From Candidatus Omnitrophota bacterium (GTDB lineage Bacteria > Omnitrophota > Gorgyraeia > Tantalellales > Tantalellaceae), in contig JAJRVD010000104.1 in NCBI GenBank assembly GCA_024277375.1, positions 1 through 40,912 on the forward strand: 40,912 nucleotides of DNA, read 5' to 3'. Numbering within the stretch: the stretch's first letter is position 1; each line of letters opens with the position of its first letter. The position numbers and the translations under genes are program-made. Under the pieces are notes generated by a model. That model searched no databases and was not told the DNA's origin. It saw only the letters and a list, made by a program, of their open reading frames with translations. Shown here piece by piece: positions 24,626 to 32,629 of this stretch.

Positions 24626-25405
24626 TTAAGCGATATCCAACCATTCCGTATCAGCTCTATTCCATTCCAGGATCGCGTGTCCCCTATCCTCAAAGAATGC
24701 CCGGATCTTTTCTTGATCGTATTTTAACAGGTCCCTGAGAATAGGCACCAGGACGGACAATACATTATCTGACAGCACACTTCTCCGACAAATATGGCCC
24801 ATATACGGCGCGGGAGACACGGTTATTGTATAACCCTCATAAGACAAAATATGCAACATCACATGGACATCACTTGAACCGTCCCCCACATATATGATGG
24901 CATCCCTGGCAACATTCTCTTTTTGCTTTAACATATCGATGGTAGCTACTTTCGCGTGCCCGGCGTTAGTCCTTTCAACATCCAGGACGATATCATTTTC
25001 ATAGATGAACGTCGTGCCGAAAATGTTCTCACCGGGAAAACTTTGTTCTACCGCTTTCTCGACGCACTCTTTAGGCGCCGCGGATACTATGTACGGGCTG
25101 AAACTATAATCATCAATCCCTTCATTCAGAATATTGATCAGTTCGGAAACGCCTTTTTTCAGTTCAACCTCGCCTCCGACCTCATAAAGAAGGTCACGGC
25201 TCACTTTCCCGACATAATCCGGGTCCCGGATCATCAAATGAGCGAGCTCTCCGCCGAGCTGTACGATGTTTCTGCGTTTTATCTCTTCTATCTTTCGGTC
25301 AAATTGATCCGAAGAAACTCCCAACTTCTCACTTAGTATGTACCCTACGTCTCCCGTAGACAGTGTTTTGTCAAAATCAGAGACAAAGAGAATTTTTTTC
25401 TTCAT
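24626..25405 (-). CDS. HAD superfamily phosphatase, phosphoserine phosphatase-like
   Basis: A 259-residue HAD-IB type phosphatase. Motif I is DFDKTLSTGD (two Asp about residues 10 and 12), motif II is in IVSAAPKE, and motif IV is IYVGDGSSDVHVM. A small helical cap lies between motifs I and II (KRRNIVQLGGELAHLM). This places it near phosphoserine phosphatase and the MtnX-type phosphatases, but the substrate is not evident. I start at the ATG at 25405 because the protein begins MKKKILFVSDFDKT; a GGGAG lies ten bases upstream, whereas the upstream extension is unlike the family. It is divergent from the PfkB kinase gene. Confidence 0.8.
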   Translation of the reverse strand: MKKKILFVSDFDKTLSTGDVGYILSEKLGVSSDQFDRKIEEIKRRNIVQLGGELAHLMIRDPDYVGKVSRDLLYEVGGEVELKKGVSELINILNEGIDDYSFSPYIVSAAPKECVEKAVEQSFPGENIFGTTFIYENDIVLDVERTNAGHAKVATIDMLKQKENVARDAIIYVGDGSSDVHVMLHILSYEGYTITVSPAPYMGHICRRSVLSDNVLSVLVPILRDLLKYDQEKIRAFFEDRGHAILEWNRADTEWLDIA

Positions 25406-25527
25406 TTCGAGCGCACTCCCATTCTTCCTACATTTACGTATCCGTAAGAGAGCCCTTAGTTTACCACCCGCACGATGAAATAACAATAAAAAACTATATA
25501 CTGAAAATCGTAAAGGTAGTAGAATAG

Positions 25528-25555
25528 TAGGGGCACGGCATGCCTCACCCCTACC
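25528..25555. repeat. Imperfect GTAGGGG hairpin between HAD and PfkB genes
   Basis: GTAGGGG and CCCCTAC flank CACGGCATGCCTCA, an interior nearly identical to that of the palindrome at 23054 but with one arm altered so that pairing is incomplete. It lies in the divergent intergenic region 25406-25577, about 20 bases before the PfkB start. Confidence 0.65.
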
Positions 25556-25577
25556 TTACGGGAGAAAAATTGAATTG

Positions 25578-26849
25578 ATGGACATTAAAGACATATTAAC
25601 AAATAGTCTCGGCATAAACGACCTCACAGAAGCTTCTTTAAAAGAAGCCATAGTATCTCATTATCATCACCAGACCGATGACAAAAAAAGGCGTATAAAT
25701 CGTGAAATCGCCCATGAAGTCATAAAAGCCGTAAGAACCACCGAAAGTAAGAAAGACTGCGAGGACACAGGAAAACCGGGATCTTTACCGGAAACTCGTG
25801 TACTGGGAATAAATTACATCAGTCCTCTTGACGTTACAATTGAATGGAAAACTGAACCCGACGGCACTCTTAAGCTGGCAAAATACCACATAGATTCTGG
25901 GGGAGATCAAATCAACGTCTCAAAGGTATTCAGCCATTTCAATGAAAATATCGCGTTAGTGGCCCTGACAGGAAAAGAGAAGGCGGAAATCACAGATGAA
26001 TGGGAAAGAAATTTCCTAAACAACAGTATAATACCCGTACTTATCCGTTGTGGCGAAGAAGACGGGCAGGTAGCGGTTTTGAACATGATCGACGATGAGC
26101 CGCTTCCCGTAATGTACGGCTGGGCGGATGAACTCTCAAAAGACACAGTAGAGAATATCGATCGGGAAGCGCTACGGGTGCTTGACGCGATGCTTGACGA
26201 CGGAAGAGATAACATCTGGATGGCCCTTTCGGCCGGAGGGCCCGTGAGATATAATAGTGATCTTGCCTATTACGCTTCGCTTGTAAAACAAGTTAAAAAG
26301 AAATATCCGAACCGGGTGAAATTGCTGATCGATTTTAAATATACTTCCGGAGCTGAGGAAGCCCTGTCAGTTTTGAATATCCCCAGAGAAGCACCCCAGG
26401 ATATAATTAAACCTAACTTGGAAGAATTTATACAGATCCTGATCGCAAGCGGCCTGTCAGAAAGTGGCTCACTGGACGAAAATACAATTACTGAAAATGA
26501 CATTAAAACATACGCGATAAAATTGAGAGATAAGTATAATCTCCTGGGAGTGCTTGTTTCAATGGACAAAAATGGCTTGATGCTTGTTATGCAAAATAAG
26601 GTCATTAAGGAAAACGGCATCAAGATAATACCGGCATGCCATACAGCCGCCGGGGATTCACTTAAAGCGGGATTCCTTTACGCCCTTTCCAATGGAAAGT
26701 CATTCGAAGAAGCCATACATACCGGAAACCTTTTCGGAGCCTCAACGGCCTCGATGGAAGGCTCTCAAACTGTCACACTGGAAGTGCTAACTAAGACTGA
26801 GGCATTAGCCGACGCGCAGGGTGTGAAACCGACAGTAGAGCTCGTATAG
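25578..26849 (+). CDS. PfkB family carbohydrate kinase with N-terminal extension
   Basis: A 423-residue sugar kinase. The PfkB core starts at about residue 76 (RVLGINYISPLDVTIEW) and includes the substrate glycines as SGGDQINVSKVF (usually GGKGxNVA), and the catalytic motif HTAAGDSLKAGFLYAL near the C-terminus (GAGDS in most members), with the catalytic Asp kept. The fold and spacing resemble 1-phosphofructokinase, LacC or FruK. The first 75 residues are extra, mainly helical and charged (SHYHHQTDDKKRRINREIAH), and are not part of the usual fold of about 310 residues. GGGAG precedes a TTG at 25575 and ATG at 25578; either may serve as start. Phosphorylated substrate unknown. It is convergent with the next gene. 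Confidence 0.85.
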   Translation: MDIKDILTNSLGINDLTEASLKEAIVSHYHHQTDDKKRRINREIAHEVIKAVRTTESKKDCEDTGKPGSLPETRVLGINYISPLDVTIEWKTEPDGTLKLAKYHIDSGGDQINVSKVFSHFNENIALVALTGKEKAEITDEWERNFLNNSIIPVLIRCGEEDGQVAVLNMIDDEPLPVMYGWADELSKDTVENIDREALRVLDAMLDDGRDNIWMALSAGGPVRYNSDLAYYASLVKQVKKKYPNRVKLLIDFKYTSGAEEALSVLNIPREAPQDIIKPNLEEFIQILIASGLSESGSLDENTITENDIKTYAIKLRDKYNLLGVLVSMDKNGLMLVMQNKVIKENGIKIIPACHTAAGDSLKAGFLYALSNGKSFEEAIHTGNLFGASTASMEGSQTVTLEVLTKTEALADAQGVKPTVELV

Positions 26850-26887
26850 CATATAGGCGCATCGTATTCGGATCGTCATACTCCTCC

Positions 26888-27133
26888 TTAAGCCTCTGAA
26901 AACTTAAGCGCTTCAAAAACTAGAAATGCCGGCCAAACCAGTGCTTTTAAAAACCCCAATACACCCGCCCAAAATCCGGACGCAGCTGACATATAATATA
27001 CTGCCGCTCCAATAATGCCGAGAAAATATCCAAACCCTCCGCAAGACTTGTCCTTTCCCCAGCTCTCACAACACGATTCAATCTTCTTCTCCGCCTTTTT
27101 CTCTACATCTTTCTCAAAATCTTTCTCTTCCAT
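26888..27133 (-). CDS. Small single-domain membrane protein, 81 aa
   Basis: Unrecognised function. The start at 27133 is chosen because TTGGAGGTGAT, nearly a full anti-Shine-Dalgarno complement, precedes that ATG. The N-terminal third is a charged helix (EEKDFEKDVEKKAEKKIE) followed by a Cys cluster (SCCESWGKDKSCGG) and two hydrophobic segments (GYFLGIIGAAVYYMSAASG and GVLGFLKALVWPAFLVFEAL). Proteins ending in a similar GVLGFLKALVWPAF block occur in uncultured bacteria and archaea (recollection). The three cysteines could bind metal or form a disulphide. It is monocistronic, convergent with the PfkB kinase gene. Confidence 0.65.
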   Translation of the reverse strand: MEEKDFEKDVEKKAEKKIESCCESWGKDKSCGGFGYFLGIIGAAVYYMSAASGFWAGVLGFLKALVWPAFLVFEALKFSEA

Positions 27134-27276
27134 TTTTATCACCTCCAAGTTTATTATACGCTTAAGATGGAACAATTGTTTGCTTATTGTTTTTTTTAGC
27201 ATATTCCGGGGCGTATACCCCCTCACATAGAAAGCCTACCTATTTGCGAGGGGATCCTTCAGTCGCTATCGCTCTT

Positions 27277-28092
27277 TCAGAATGACAGATTTTTAGGGGG
27301 AAAATTCCTGCTCTTTTCTTCAAAGACTCCGTTAGGGAAAAGCTCATTAAGGCGCCTATACAACGGTAACGCATCTTTTCCCCTACCCAAAGCTTCATAA
27401 CTCCTGGCAAGAAAAGATAAAACATATCTTTCCTGAAACTTGTCATGGGGAATTTCCCGGAGTAAAACCGCAGCTATGGACAAATATCGCGTAGCTGTTT
27501 CATAATTCTTAACATATTGGAAATAGATACGTCCTAACTCCGCATTTATCTCCCAAGATCCAGGGTTTTTCTCCAGACCCTCCCGTAAAAAGGCTATTCC
27601 CTGATCCGTTTTACCTAGCCTGTCACATAAATAAAATCCTGTAAGCGTATAGGACTGTATGTTTTGAGGATCAATTTTAGCCGCGTAATACAGCCAGGGA
27701 ATAATTTCTTTCACTTGATCATCATGTAAATGCACATGTTCAGTTACATTCATTTCTTGAGATACGCGAAACAGGATATTAACCGGCTCCGTCGTAGCAT
27801 GGCTATGTTCCTCAGGGTTTTCGCAAACCTTGTGATCCTTCTCAACGATCGCAAATCGCTCTTTATGCTCGTCAGCAAAATGCCCCGCACCGCCATGAAA
27901 ATACCGATCCGCCTGAAGAATTGATAAATTGGAAACTATCGCTCTACCTTCTCCCAAAAAACGCATAAAAACCGGAACATCGGACATCGATCGGTCAATA
28001 GCGTAGGTCCGGTTATACGCATCAATACTTAACGCCATCAAACTTGATAGCACTAGACACAAAAAAATAACGAATCCATATTTATTTTTCAA
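27277..28092 (-). CDS. Exported or anchored TPR protein with His-rich segment
   Basis: A 271-residue protein with an N-terminal membrane helix or signal peptide (residues 8-27) and TPR-like helical repeats from about residue 130 (DPQNIQSYTLTGFYLCDRLG, NPGSWEINAELGRIYFQYVK, FLARSYEALGRGKDALPLYRRL). Between them is a His/Glu-rich stretch (CENPEEHSHATTEP...EHVHLHDD) that could bind a metal such as zinc. The start codon is TTG, overlapping the stop of the permease gene in a TTGA junction with AGAGG upstream, so it is translationally coupled to the ABC transporter. It may be an accessory of that transporter, but no homologue is recognised. Confidence 0.75.
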   Translation of the reverse strand: MKNKYGFVIFLCLVLSSLMALSIDAYNRTYAIDRSMSDVPVFMRFLGEGRAIVSNLSILQADRYFHGGAGHFADEHKERFAIVEKDHKVCENPEEHSHATTEPVNILFRVSQEMNVTEHVHLHDDQVKEIIPWLYYAAKIDPQNIQSYTLTGFYLCDRLGKTDQGIAFLREGLEKNPGSWEINAELGRIYFQYVKNYETATRYLSIAAVLLREIPHDKFQERYVLSFLARSYEALGRGKDALPLYRRLNELFPNGVFEEKSRNFPPKNLSF

Positions 28093-28856
28093 AGTCTTTT
28101 CCTCTCAAAAATATATCCGGCGAGGGATAAGAGCATACAACAGTAAAGAACTGTATACCCGACCACAGTAAAAACCACCCACATCGGGAGAGGATCCCAT
28201 GCATGCGTGATCCTTATTCTAAGATCAAAAAATTCGAGATGTGGCAACAGACAATAAAGAATGCCATATAAGGTTGCCACAATTCCCTTGGAAAAAAGAA
28301 TAATGCCTCTCAGGAAATCTGAAAACCCTCTTATAGTAAGGTACAACAAAAAAATGAATGTAACATTTGCTGACATTGTTATAAAATTTGAAAAAAACAT
28401 TACAAGAGCCGAAACCATACAAAGGAATAAAACACCAAAGATAAATCCTTGTCCGAGCAAAACCAAACTTTTTCCGCCGCCTGTCATATAAAAACCCGTA
28501 AAAATAGCGTAAAAAATAGTAAAAGAAATGGTCGAGATCATTACCCCTCCGCAAAATTTTCCGAAAATCACCATGTGACGGCTCAAAGGTTTCGCTAAAA
28601 GCGGATATATGGTCTTCGACTCGATTTCGGAGGGAAGCTGTTTCGCCGTAAACGTTACGGCTATAGTAAAAGAAAAAAACATTAACAACGAATATCCAAA
28701 ATCTCTAACATAGCGTGATATCCCTTTTACTTGGAAAAAATTCTGATAAGATAAAAAACCAAGAAGAACAAACATGAATATCACAAGAACATAGAAATCC
28801 TTTTTACGAACAAGTTCTTTTACCATACCATACGCAATGGCCCAAACAGCCCTCAT
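28089..28856 (-). CDS. ABC-2 type transporter permease
   Basis: A 255-residue protein with six hydrophobic segments and the ABC-2 layout: a first helix after a short basic start (KDFYVLVIFMFVLLGFLSYQ), then SIAVTFTAKQLPSEIESKTIYPLLAKPLSRHMVIFGKF, the amphipathic elbow region typical of NosY/CcmB-type permeases in which an internal ESKTIYPLLAKP-like motif marks the cytoplasmic loop. It overlaps the ATPase gene by four bases (ATGA) upstream and the TPR gene by four bases downstream, so all three are one operon. The cargo is unknown. Confidence 0.88.
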   Translation of the reverse strand: MRAVWAIAYGMVKELVRKKDFYVLVIFMFVLLGFLSYQNFFQVKGISRYVRDFGYSLLMFFSFTIAVTFTAKQLPSEIESKTIYPLLAKPLSRHMVIFGKFCGGVMISTISFTIFYAIFTGFYMTGGGKSLVLLGQGFIFGVLFLCMVSALVMFFSNFITMSANVTFIFLLYLTIRGFSDFLRGIILFSKGIVATLYGILYCLLPHLEFFDLRIRITHAWDPLPMWVVFTVVGYTVLYCCMLLSLAGYIFERKRL

Positions 28857-29596
28857 ACTCTCTCCTCTATCATCTTTAAAAAATAACTTTCTAGGGATTG
28901 CCCCTCCTCTTTTTCACCAAGCAGATCCTTAGCCGAACCAACTGCCAGAAGCTGACCTTTATGCAAAATCCCTATCCTGTCGCTTACCAGCTCCACCTCT
29001 GAGAGTTCATGCGAAGAGAAGAAAATAGTCTTCCCTTTTTCTTTTAAGTCTTGGATCACTCCGCGCATCCTTTTGCGGGAAACAGGATCTAATCCCCCTG
29101 TAGGTTCGTCCAAGATCAACAGATCTGGATCGTTTATCAATGCCTGGGCAAAACTAACCTTCTGCATCATTCCCTTAGAGAATGTTCGCATAAGTCTATT
29201 GGCGACTTCTTCAAGATCAACCAGCTCAAGAAGTATTTTGATCCTCTTATGCAACAGATCCTTATCTATTCCAAAAATGTTGCCATACATGATCAAAAGC
29301 TCTACTGGCGTAAGATACCTATAATAATTCGCTATCTCCGGCATATATCCCACTGTTTGACGCGTATTGGAATTTGACGGCGATTTGTCGAATATGGCGA
29401 GTTCCCCATTCTTAGAAATTAATATACCCAACAAAAGTTTGATAGTTGTGGTTTTACCGGCGCCATTAGGACCGATAAACCCAAAGATCTCACCATTATC
29501 CACGGAAAAATCCACACCCTTCAGAGCTTCTACCCTTTTATTCCCGGTTTCATATGTATAGTACAAATTTTTGGCAATAATAACTTTCTGCTGCAT
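28853..29596 (-). CDS. ABC transporter ATP-binding protein
   Basis: A 247-residue ABC ATPase of the DrrA/CcmA-like group that serves ABC-2 permeases. Walker A is FIGPNGAGKTTTIKLLLG (about residues 38-55), the signature is FSKGMMQKVSFAQAL (Lys in place of the second Gly, as in many of this group), Walker B is LLILDEPTGGLDP and the switch His is in IFFSSHELSEVE. The ATG at 29596 is preceded by a run of eight G that serves as ribosome-binding site. In the 209 bases upstream no gene is visible; a TATAAT on the minus strand at 29709-29714 is a possible -10 box. It energises the permease encoded downstream. Confidence 0.92.
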   Translation of the reverse strand: MQQKVIIAKNLYYTYETGNKRVEALKGVDFSVDNGEIFGFIGPNGAGKTTTIKLLLGILISKNGELAIFDKSPSNSNTRQTVGYMPEIANYYRYLTPVELLIMYGNIFGIDKDLLHKRIKILLELVDLEEVANRLMRTFSKGMMQKVSFAQALINDPDLLILDEPTGGLDPVSRKRMRGVIQDLKEKGKTIFFSSHELSEVELVSDRIGILHKGQLLAVGSAKDLLGEKEEGQSLESYFLKMIEERV

Positions 29597-29805
29597 ATAT
29601 AACTATCCCCCCCCATATTATCAAATCCTCGAAAAAGCTTCAAGTCGCATAAACAAAAATAGATGACAAAAAGTATATCATTTTCTCGTTCAAAAACATT
29701 CCTGTTGCATTATACCGCTAACCACTTCCAAAATATGATAGAACAGCTCTTTTGGGACCAAGTTCGTCACTGAACGGCAGTTTTGATCCTTTTATTTTTT
29801 GAGAT

Positions 29806-30444
29806 TTAAATACAATCCGACTTTTTTTGCTTCACGGCTTGAATGTATTTAATCGGGAACCCGAATCTCTTCAACGATATATCTTTCTTGTAGTTAAAAT
29901 TATGTTTCGACAAAACGGGCCTGATATCAACAGGATGACATCCCTGGCTTAAAAACGTTATTTTATTAAAAACAAAATTCCAGATTTTACCTGCGATGCT
30001 TGACGGAAAATCCATATACACTGAAAAAATCTTACCTTTATCCTTCAATACTCTTTGAATTTCTAAAGTAATCATATTAAAATCTTTTTCCTGACAAAAA
30101 TCAAAAAAACAATTCGCGAAGACCGCGTCAAAATATCTGTCATTAAACGGAATGGTGAAAAAATTTTCGACACATATATTTAGATTCGTTGTATTATGCT
30201 GGTTTGAATATCTCTCGGCCATTTTCGCTATCTCATCAGAAAAACATAAAAGGAACGTTTCACCTTTGGAATTCATCTCAACCAATGTTTTTATCCCTCC
30301 ATCTGTAGGGGGTGATATGATTAGTATTTTTGAATTTCCGATCTTTGAATCTTCGGCCTCTAATATCCGAGCTGGGCTTTCTATTAGTTTTGTCCAAATA
30401 TTAAAAAACCAAGATATACAAACATATGATTTTGTTATGTTCAC
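29806..30444 (-). CDS. SAM-dependent methyltransferase-like protein with altered motif I
   Basis: A 212-residue protein with the class I methyltransferase order of UbiE-type enzymes: KILIISPPTDGGIKTLVE at the place of motif I, ICVENFFTIPFNDRYFDAVFANCFFDF (motifs II-III, the usual LPFxDxSFDxV block) and IQRVLKDKGKIFSVYMDFP (motif IV region). Motif I normally reads VLDxGxGxG; here it is SPPTDGG, so cofactor binding may be lost or altered. The start is GTG at 30444 with a weak GAG site, and the frame continues upstream without another good start, so the 5' end may be truncated. It is downstream of a broken methyltransferase gene on the same strand. Confidence 0.6.
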   Translation of the reverse strand: MNITKSYVCISWFFNIWTKLIESPARILEAEDSKIGNSKILIISPPTDGGIKTLVEMNSKGETFLLCFSDEIAKMAERYSNQHNTTNLNICVENFFTIPFNDRYFDAVFANCFFDFCQEKDFNMITLEIQRVLKDKGKIFSVYMDFPSSIAGKIWNFVFNKITFLSQGCHPVDIRPVLSKHNFNYKKDISLKRFGFPIKYIQAVKQKKSDCI

Positions 30445-30496
30445 AAGGATCTCATTAAACGCTTTACCTTCCCTAACATGCCCTGACCAGCCGCCG

Positions 30497-31228
30497 TTAA
30501 CTAGACCCCCGGAGGTTTAGTTTTTCCGGATCTGGTAAATTATTTTGCGGAATTTTTACCCTCAACATTTCATCCGCTCCCCTTTGAAATTCATAATCTA
30601 CTTTTTCTACCGAACATTCATAGCCCTGGGTATCAAGTCTTTCGATTACACTTTCAAGATGACGAGATTTCCTGGCTCCAAGCTCAAGAAGCGGGAAAAT
30701 CCGTGCTTCAACAGCAACCCTGCACATTTCGACAATAGACTCAACATGAAAATCTAATGAGAAATGCTCACTGTATAAGAACAGAAAATGTTAACATAAT
30801 GCCAACTCAAACTCTTTATTCGGGAACTCCAACATTGGCAGCTCACCTACCACATAACGCCCTTGTTTTTCCCCAAATGGATAATCGTCAAGAAACTGCC
30901 GCATTGCATCCATTCTTATTCGACCAAGCTGACCTATATTGTCAATATTCTTCCAAACAAACTCGTCTTTATTTTTCTTAGCTTGTTCTAGTACGGTTAC
31001 ATACGTTTCATTGATCCTTGATTCTAGCTCTTCGGCAGAGAACTGATATAGGGGGTCAACAGATACAATTTTTCCACCTCGTCGTGTTAACCTAGAGTTA
31101 AATGCTGACGGACCGTCACCACACCCAAGAATACTTTTTTCAAGATCAGTGCCAGTTAAAGCGAACATCACTACGTATTCCTCATACGACCTTCCCCAGG
31201 GGACTACCTTTTCCAGAACAAAGCTCAT
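30497..31228 (-). pseudogene. SAM-dependent methyltransferase gene with in-frame TAA
   Basis: The frame encodes 243 positions of a methyltransferase-like protein that I recognise by its MSFVLEKVVPWGRSYEEYV start, SILGCGDGPSAFNSRLTRRG (cofactor motif), VGELPMLEFPNKEFELALC, then HFLFLYSEHFSLDFHVESIV and EMCRVAVEARIFPLLEL. Between the Cys and His is TAA (30791-30793) where the family normally has Ser (TCA), so one base change would restore it. The frame is otherwise intact on both sides, over 145 and 97 codons, which argues for a recent nonsense mutation or a sequence error. The ATG at 31228 has AAGGAAAAGG upstream. No function is assigned to the family beyond predicted methyl transfer. Confidence 0.85.
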
Positions 31229-31503
31229 TCCTTTTCCTTATCTTTTGCAATAAAACGTCTTATCTTACACGTTTGTCTGCAATGAATTACATACTAAATA
31301 TTATACTCCTAACATCTGAATTTGTCGTTAGAAATATAATATTTGCTTCGGAACTTCTTCAAGAGAATGGGGTTACATAGAGTGTCTCATGGGAACATGT
31401 GTACGGCAGCACAATTACAGGGCCGTATAAACAAAAATGTCCCCTCTCCCTGTATCCTACTGAATGCAAAAGCGCTCGCATTTCGCGGGAATGACATAGT
31501 TGT

Positions 31504-31536
31504 AAAAAAACCGGCTAATTGTAAAGCCGGTTTTTT
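31504..31536. terminator. Bidirectional intrinsic terminator
   Basis: AAAAAAACCGGCT, loop AATTGTAA, AGCCGGTTTTTT forms a GC-rich stem with A-run and T-run, working on both strands. On the minus strand it lies about 125 bases downstream of the zinc-ribbon/bPH gene and would end the transcript of the right-hand gene group. In the rest of the 432-base gap 31229-31660 I see no supportable gene; the ORFs that cross the terminator are chance frames. Confidence 0.85.
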
Positions 31537-31660
31537 AATGGCGGGCTGGAAGCGAGCTAAGTCGAACAATGCAAACCCAATCAATACCGCTACTTGTGAA
31601 AATGCAAAAACGTCGTGATGTCGGAATTCTGGTTAGTTTGAGCTAGCGTAGTCTAAAAAA

Positions 31661-32161
31661 TCAGCAAGATTGTTTTTTTATTAACTCTTTAACTTGTTCA
31701 GGTTTTGCTACATTCATGATAACTACTTCAACTCCGCCTGTTCCAGCTGTACCGATAATTACATTACCATAGCCTAACATTCTTGCCAATATACCCTGAC
31801 TTGTTGTTACACTCCTAATATGTTCGATATCAACTTCGTTAACTCGTTTGGCTATAATGCCTACTCTAGCTGAAACCCTTTTATTCGTAATTGTGTATGT
31901 GTACTGATATCTATTCAAAATTACAACAAAAAGAAACAATAAACCCAACCCCATTAATGGCAATGTAACAATTGATAAAATAAAACCCAAAATACAACTC
32001 CTCCAAACAGGTTTTAACACTTCGAGCGTTGTTTCTTTTTCCTGCTTTATTTGTGCCTTATTTGCTATTTTACCTTCACTACCATTCAACATTTCACTGC
32101 AATGCTTACACTTGATAGCTTCATCTTGTATTTCTTCTGCACAATATGGACATTTTTTCAT
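31661..32161 (-). CDS. Zinc-ribbon and bacterial PH domain membrane protein
   Basis: A 166-residue protein. Residues 1-25 are a zinc ribbon with paired cysteines C4/C7 and C18/C21 (CPYCAEEI...CKHCSEML). After a linker come two membrane segments (about 55-85) and a bPH_2-type domain ([55 protein letters not shown]), as in YdbS/YvcS-like proteins. The domain is usual in uncharacterised membrane proteins. GGGGG precedes the ATG. It is 16 bases downstream of the lipoprotein gene and probably co-transcribed. The domain assignment is firm, the role unknown. Confidence 0.85.
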   Translation of the reverse strand: MKKCPYCAEEIQDEAIKCKHCSEMLNGSEGKIANKAQIKQEKETTLEVLKPVWRSCILGFILSIVTLPLMGLGLLFLFVVILNRYQYTYTITNKRVSARVGIIAKRVNEVDIEHIRSVTTSQGILARMLGYGNVIIGTAGTGGVEVVIMNVAKPEQVKELIKKQSC

Positions 32162-32177
32162 CCAAATACCCCCTTAA

Positions 32178-32570
32178 TTATTCTTCTGTCACAAAAATGG
32201 CAGTACCTTGAACAACTTTCGCATTTACAGGTGCCGCCCATATTGAACCGTTCCCGGAACCCCCAACTATAGCAGATGTCTGTGTTCCCGTATTTGTCAA
32301 TAACACTCCATTTGCGCCAATTTTTGCCGCTTGCTTTTTAAGTTCCGCAACCGCATAATCTTGTGACGCTTGATCCGTCCACCCAGAATCACTCGAAGCT
32401 TCAACAATCCCAAGTGCGTCATATTTTTTTGGTTCCTGAAGATAAAGCTTAACTGATTGTGGGTCCGTAGCTGTCCGAGCATTTCCAGTAAGGATAACGC
32501 TACCTGTTGCACAACCAACAAGAAACAAAGCTGTCAGGCAACAACCAATGAATTTAGAGTATTGTTTCAT
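32178..32570 (-). CDS. Lipoprotein, 130 aa
   Basis: A predicted lipoprotein: signal peptide with lipobox LVGC (Cys20), residue +2 Ala, which would not give inner-membrane retention in E. coli. The mature part reads KKYDALGIVEASSDSGW...YAVAELKKQAAKIGANGVLLTN, a short alpha/beta domain like the YbjQ/RcsF-type or DUF4156-type domain of many small lipoproteins, then a Gly/Ser-rich hairpin. AGGAGG precedes the ATG. It is followed closely by the zinc-ribbon/bPH gene. The function is unknown. Confidence 0.8.
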   Translation of the reverse strand: MKQYSKFIGCCLTALFLVGCATGSVILTGNARTATDPQSVKLYLQEPKKYDALGIVEASSDSGWTDQASQDYAVAELKKQAAKIGANGVLLTNTGTQTSAIVGGSGNGSIWAAPVNAKVVQGTAIFVTEE

Positions 32571-32629
32571 TATTTCCTCCTAACAATTAATATCGGGATT
32601 TTGATTAGTTTGTCCTGATACTTGCCACA

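Noticed and set aside
31343-31618. Possible plus- and minus-strand small proteins between the methyltransferase and zinc-ribbon genes
   Set aside because: Both frames run through an intrinsic terminator, have no ribosome-binding site and no protein-like pattern.
31540-31640. Possible tRNA remnant or att site near the island edge
   Set aside because: I could not find a cloverleaf or a 3' TTCGAATCC-type T-arm with matching acceptor stem, nor a duplicate of the sequence elsewhere in the window.
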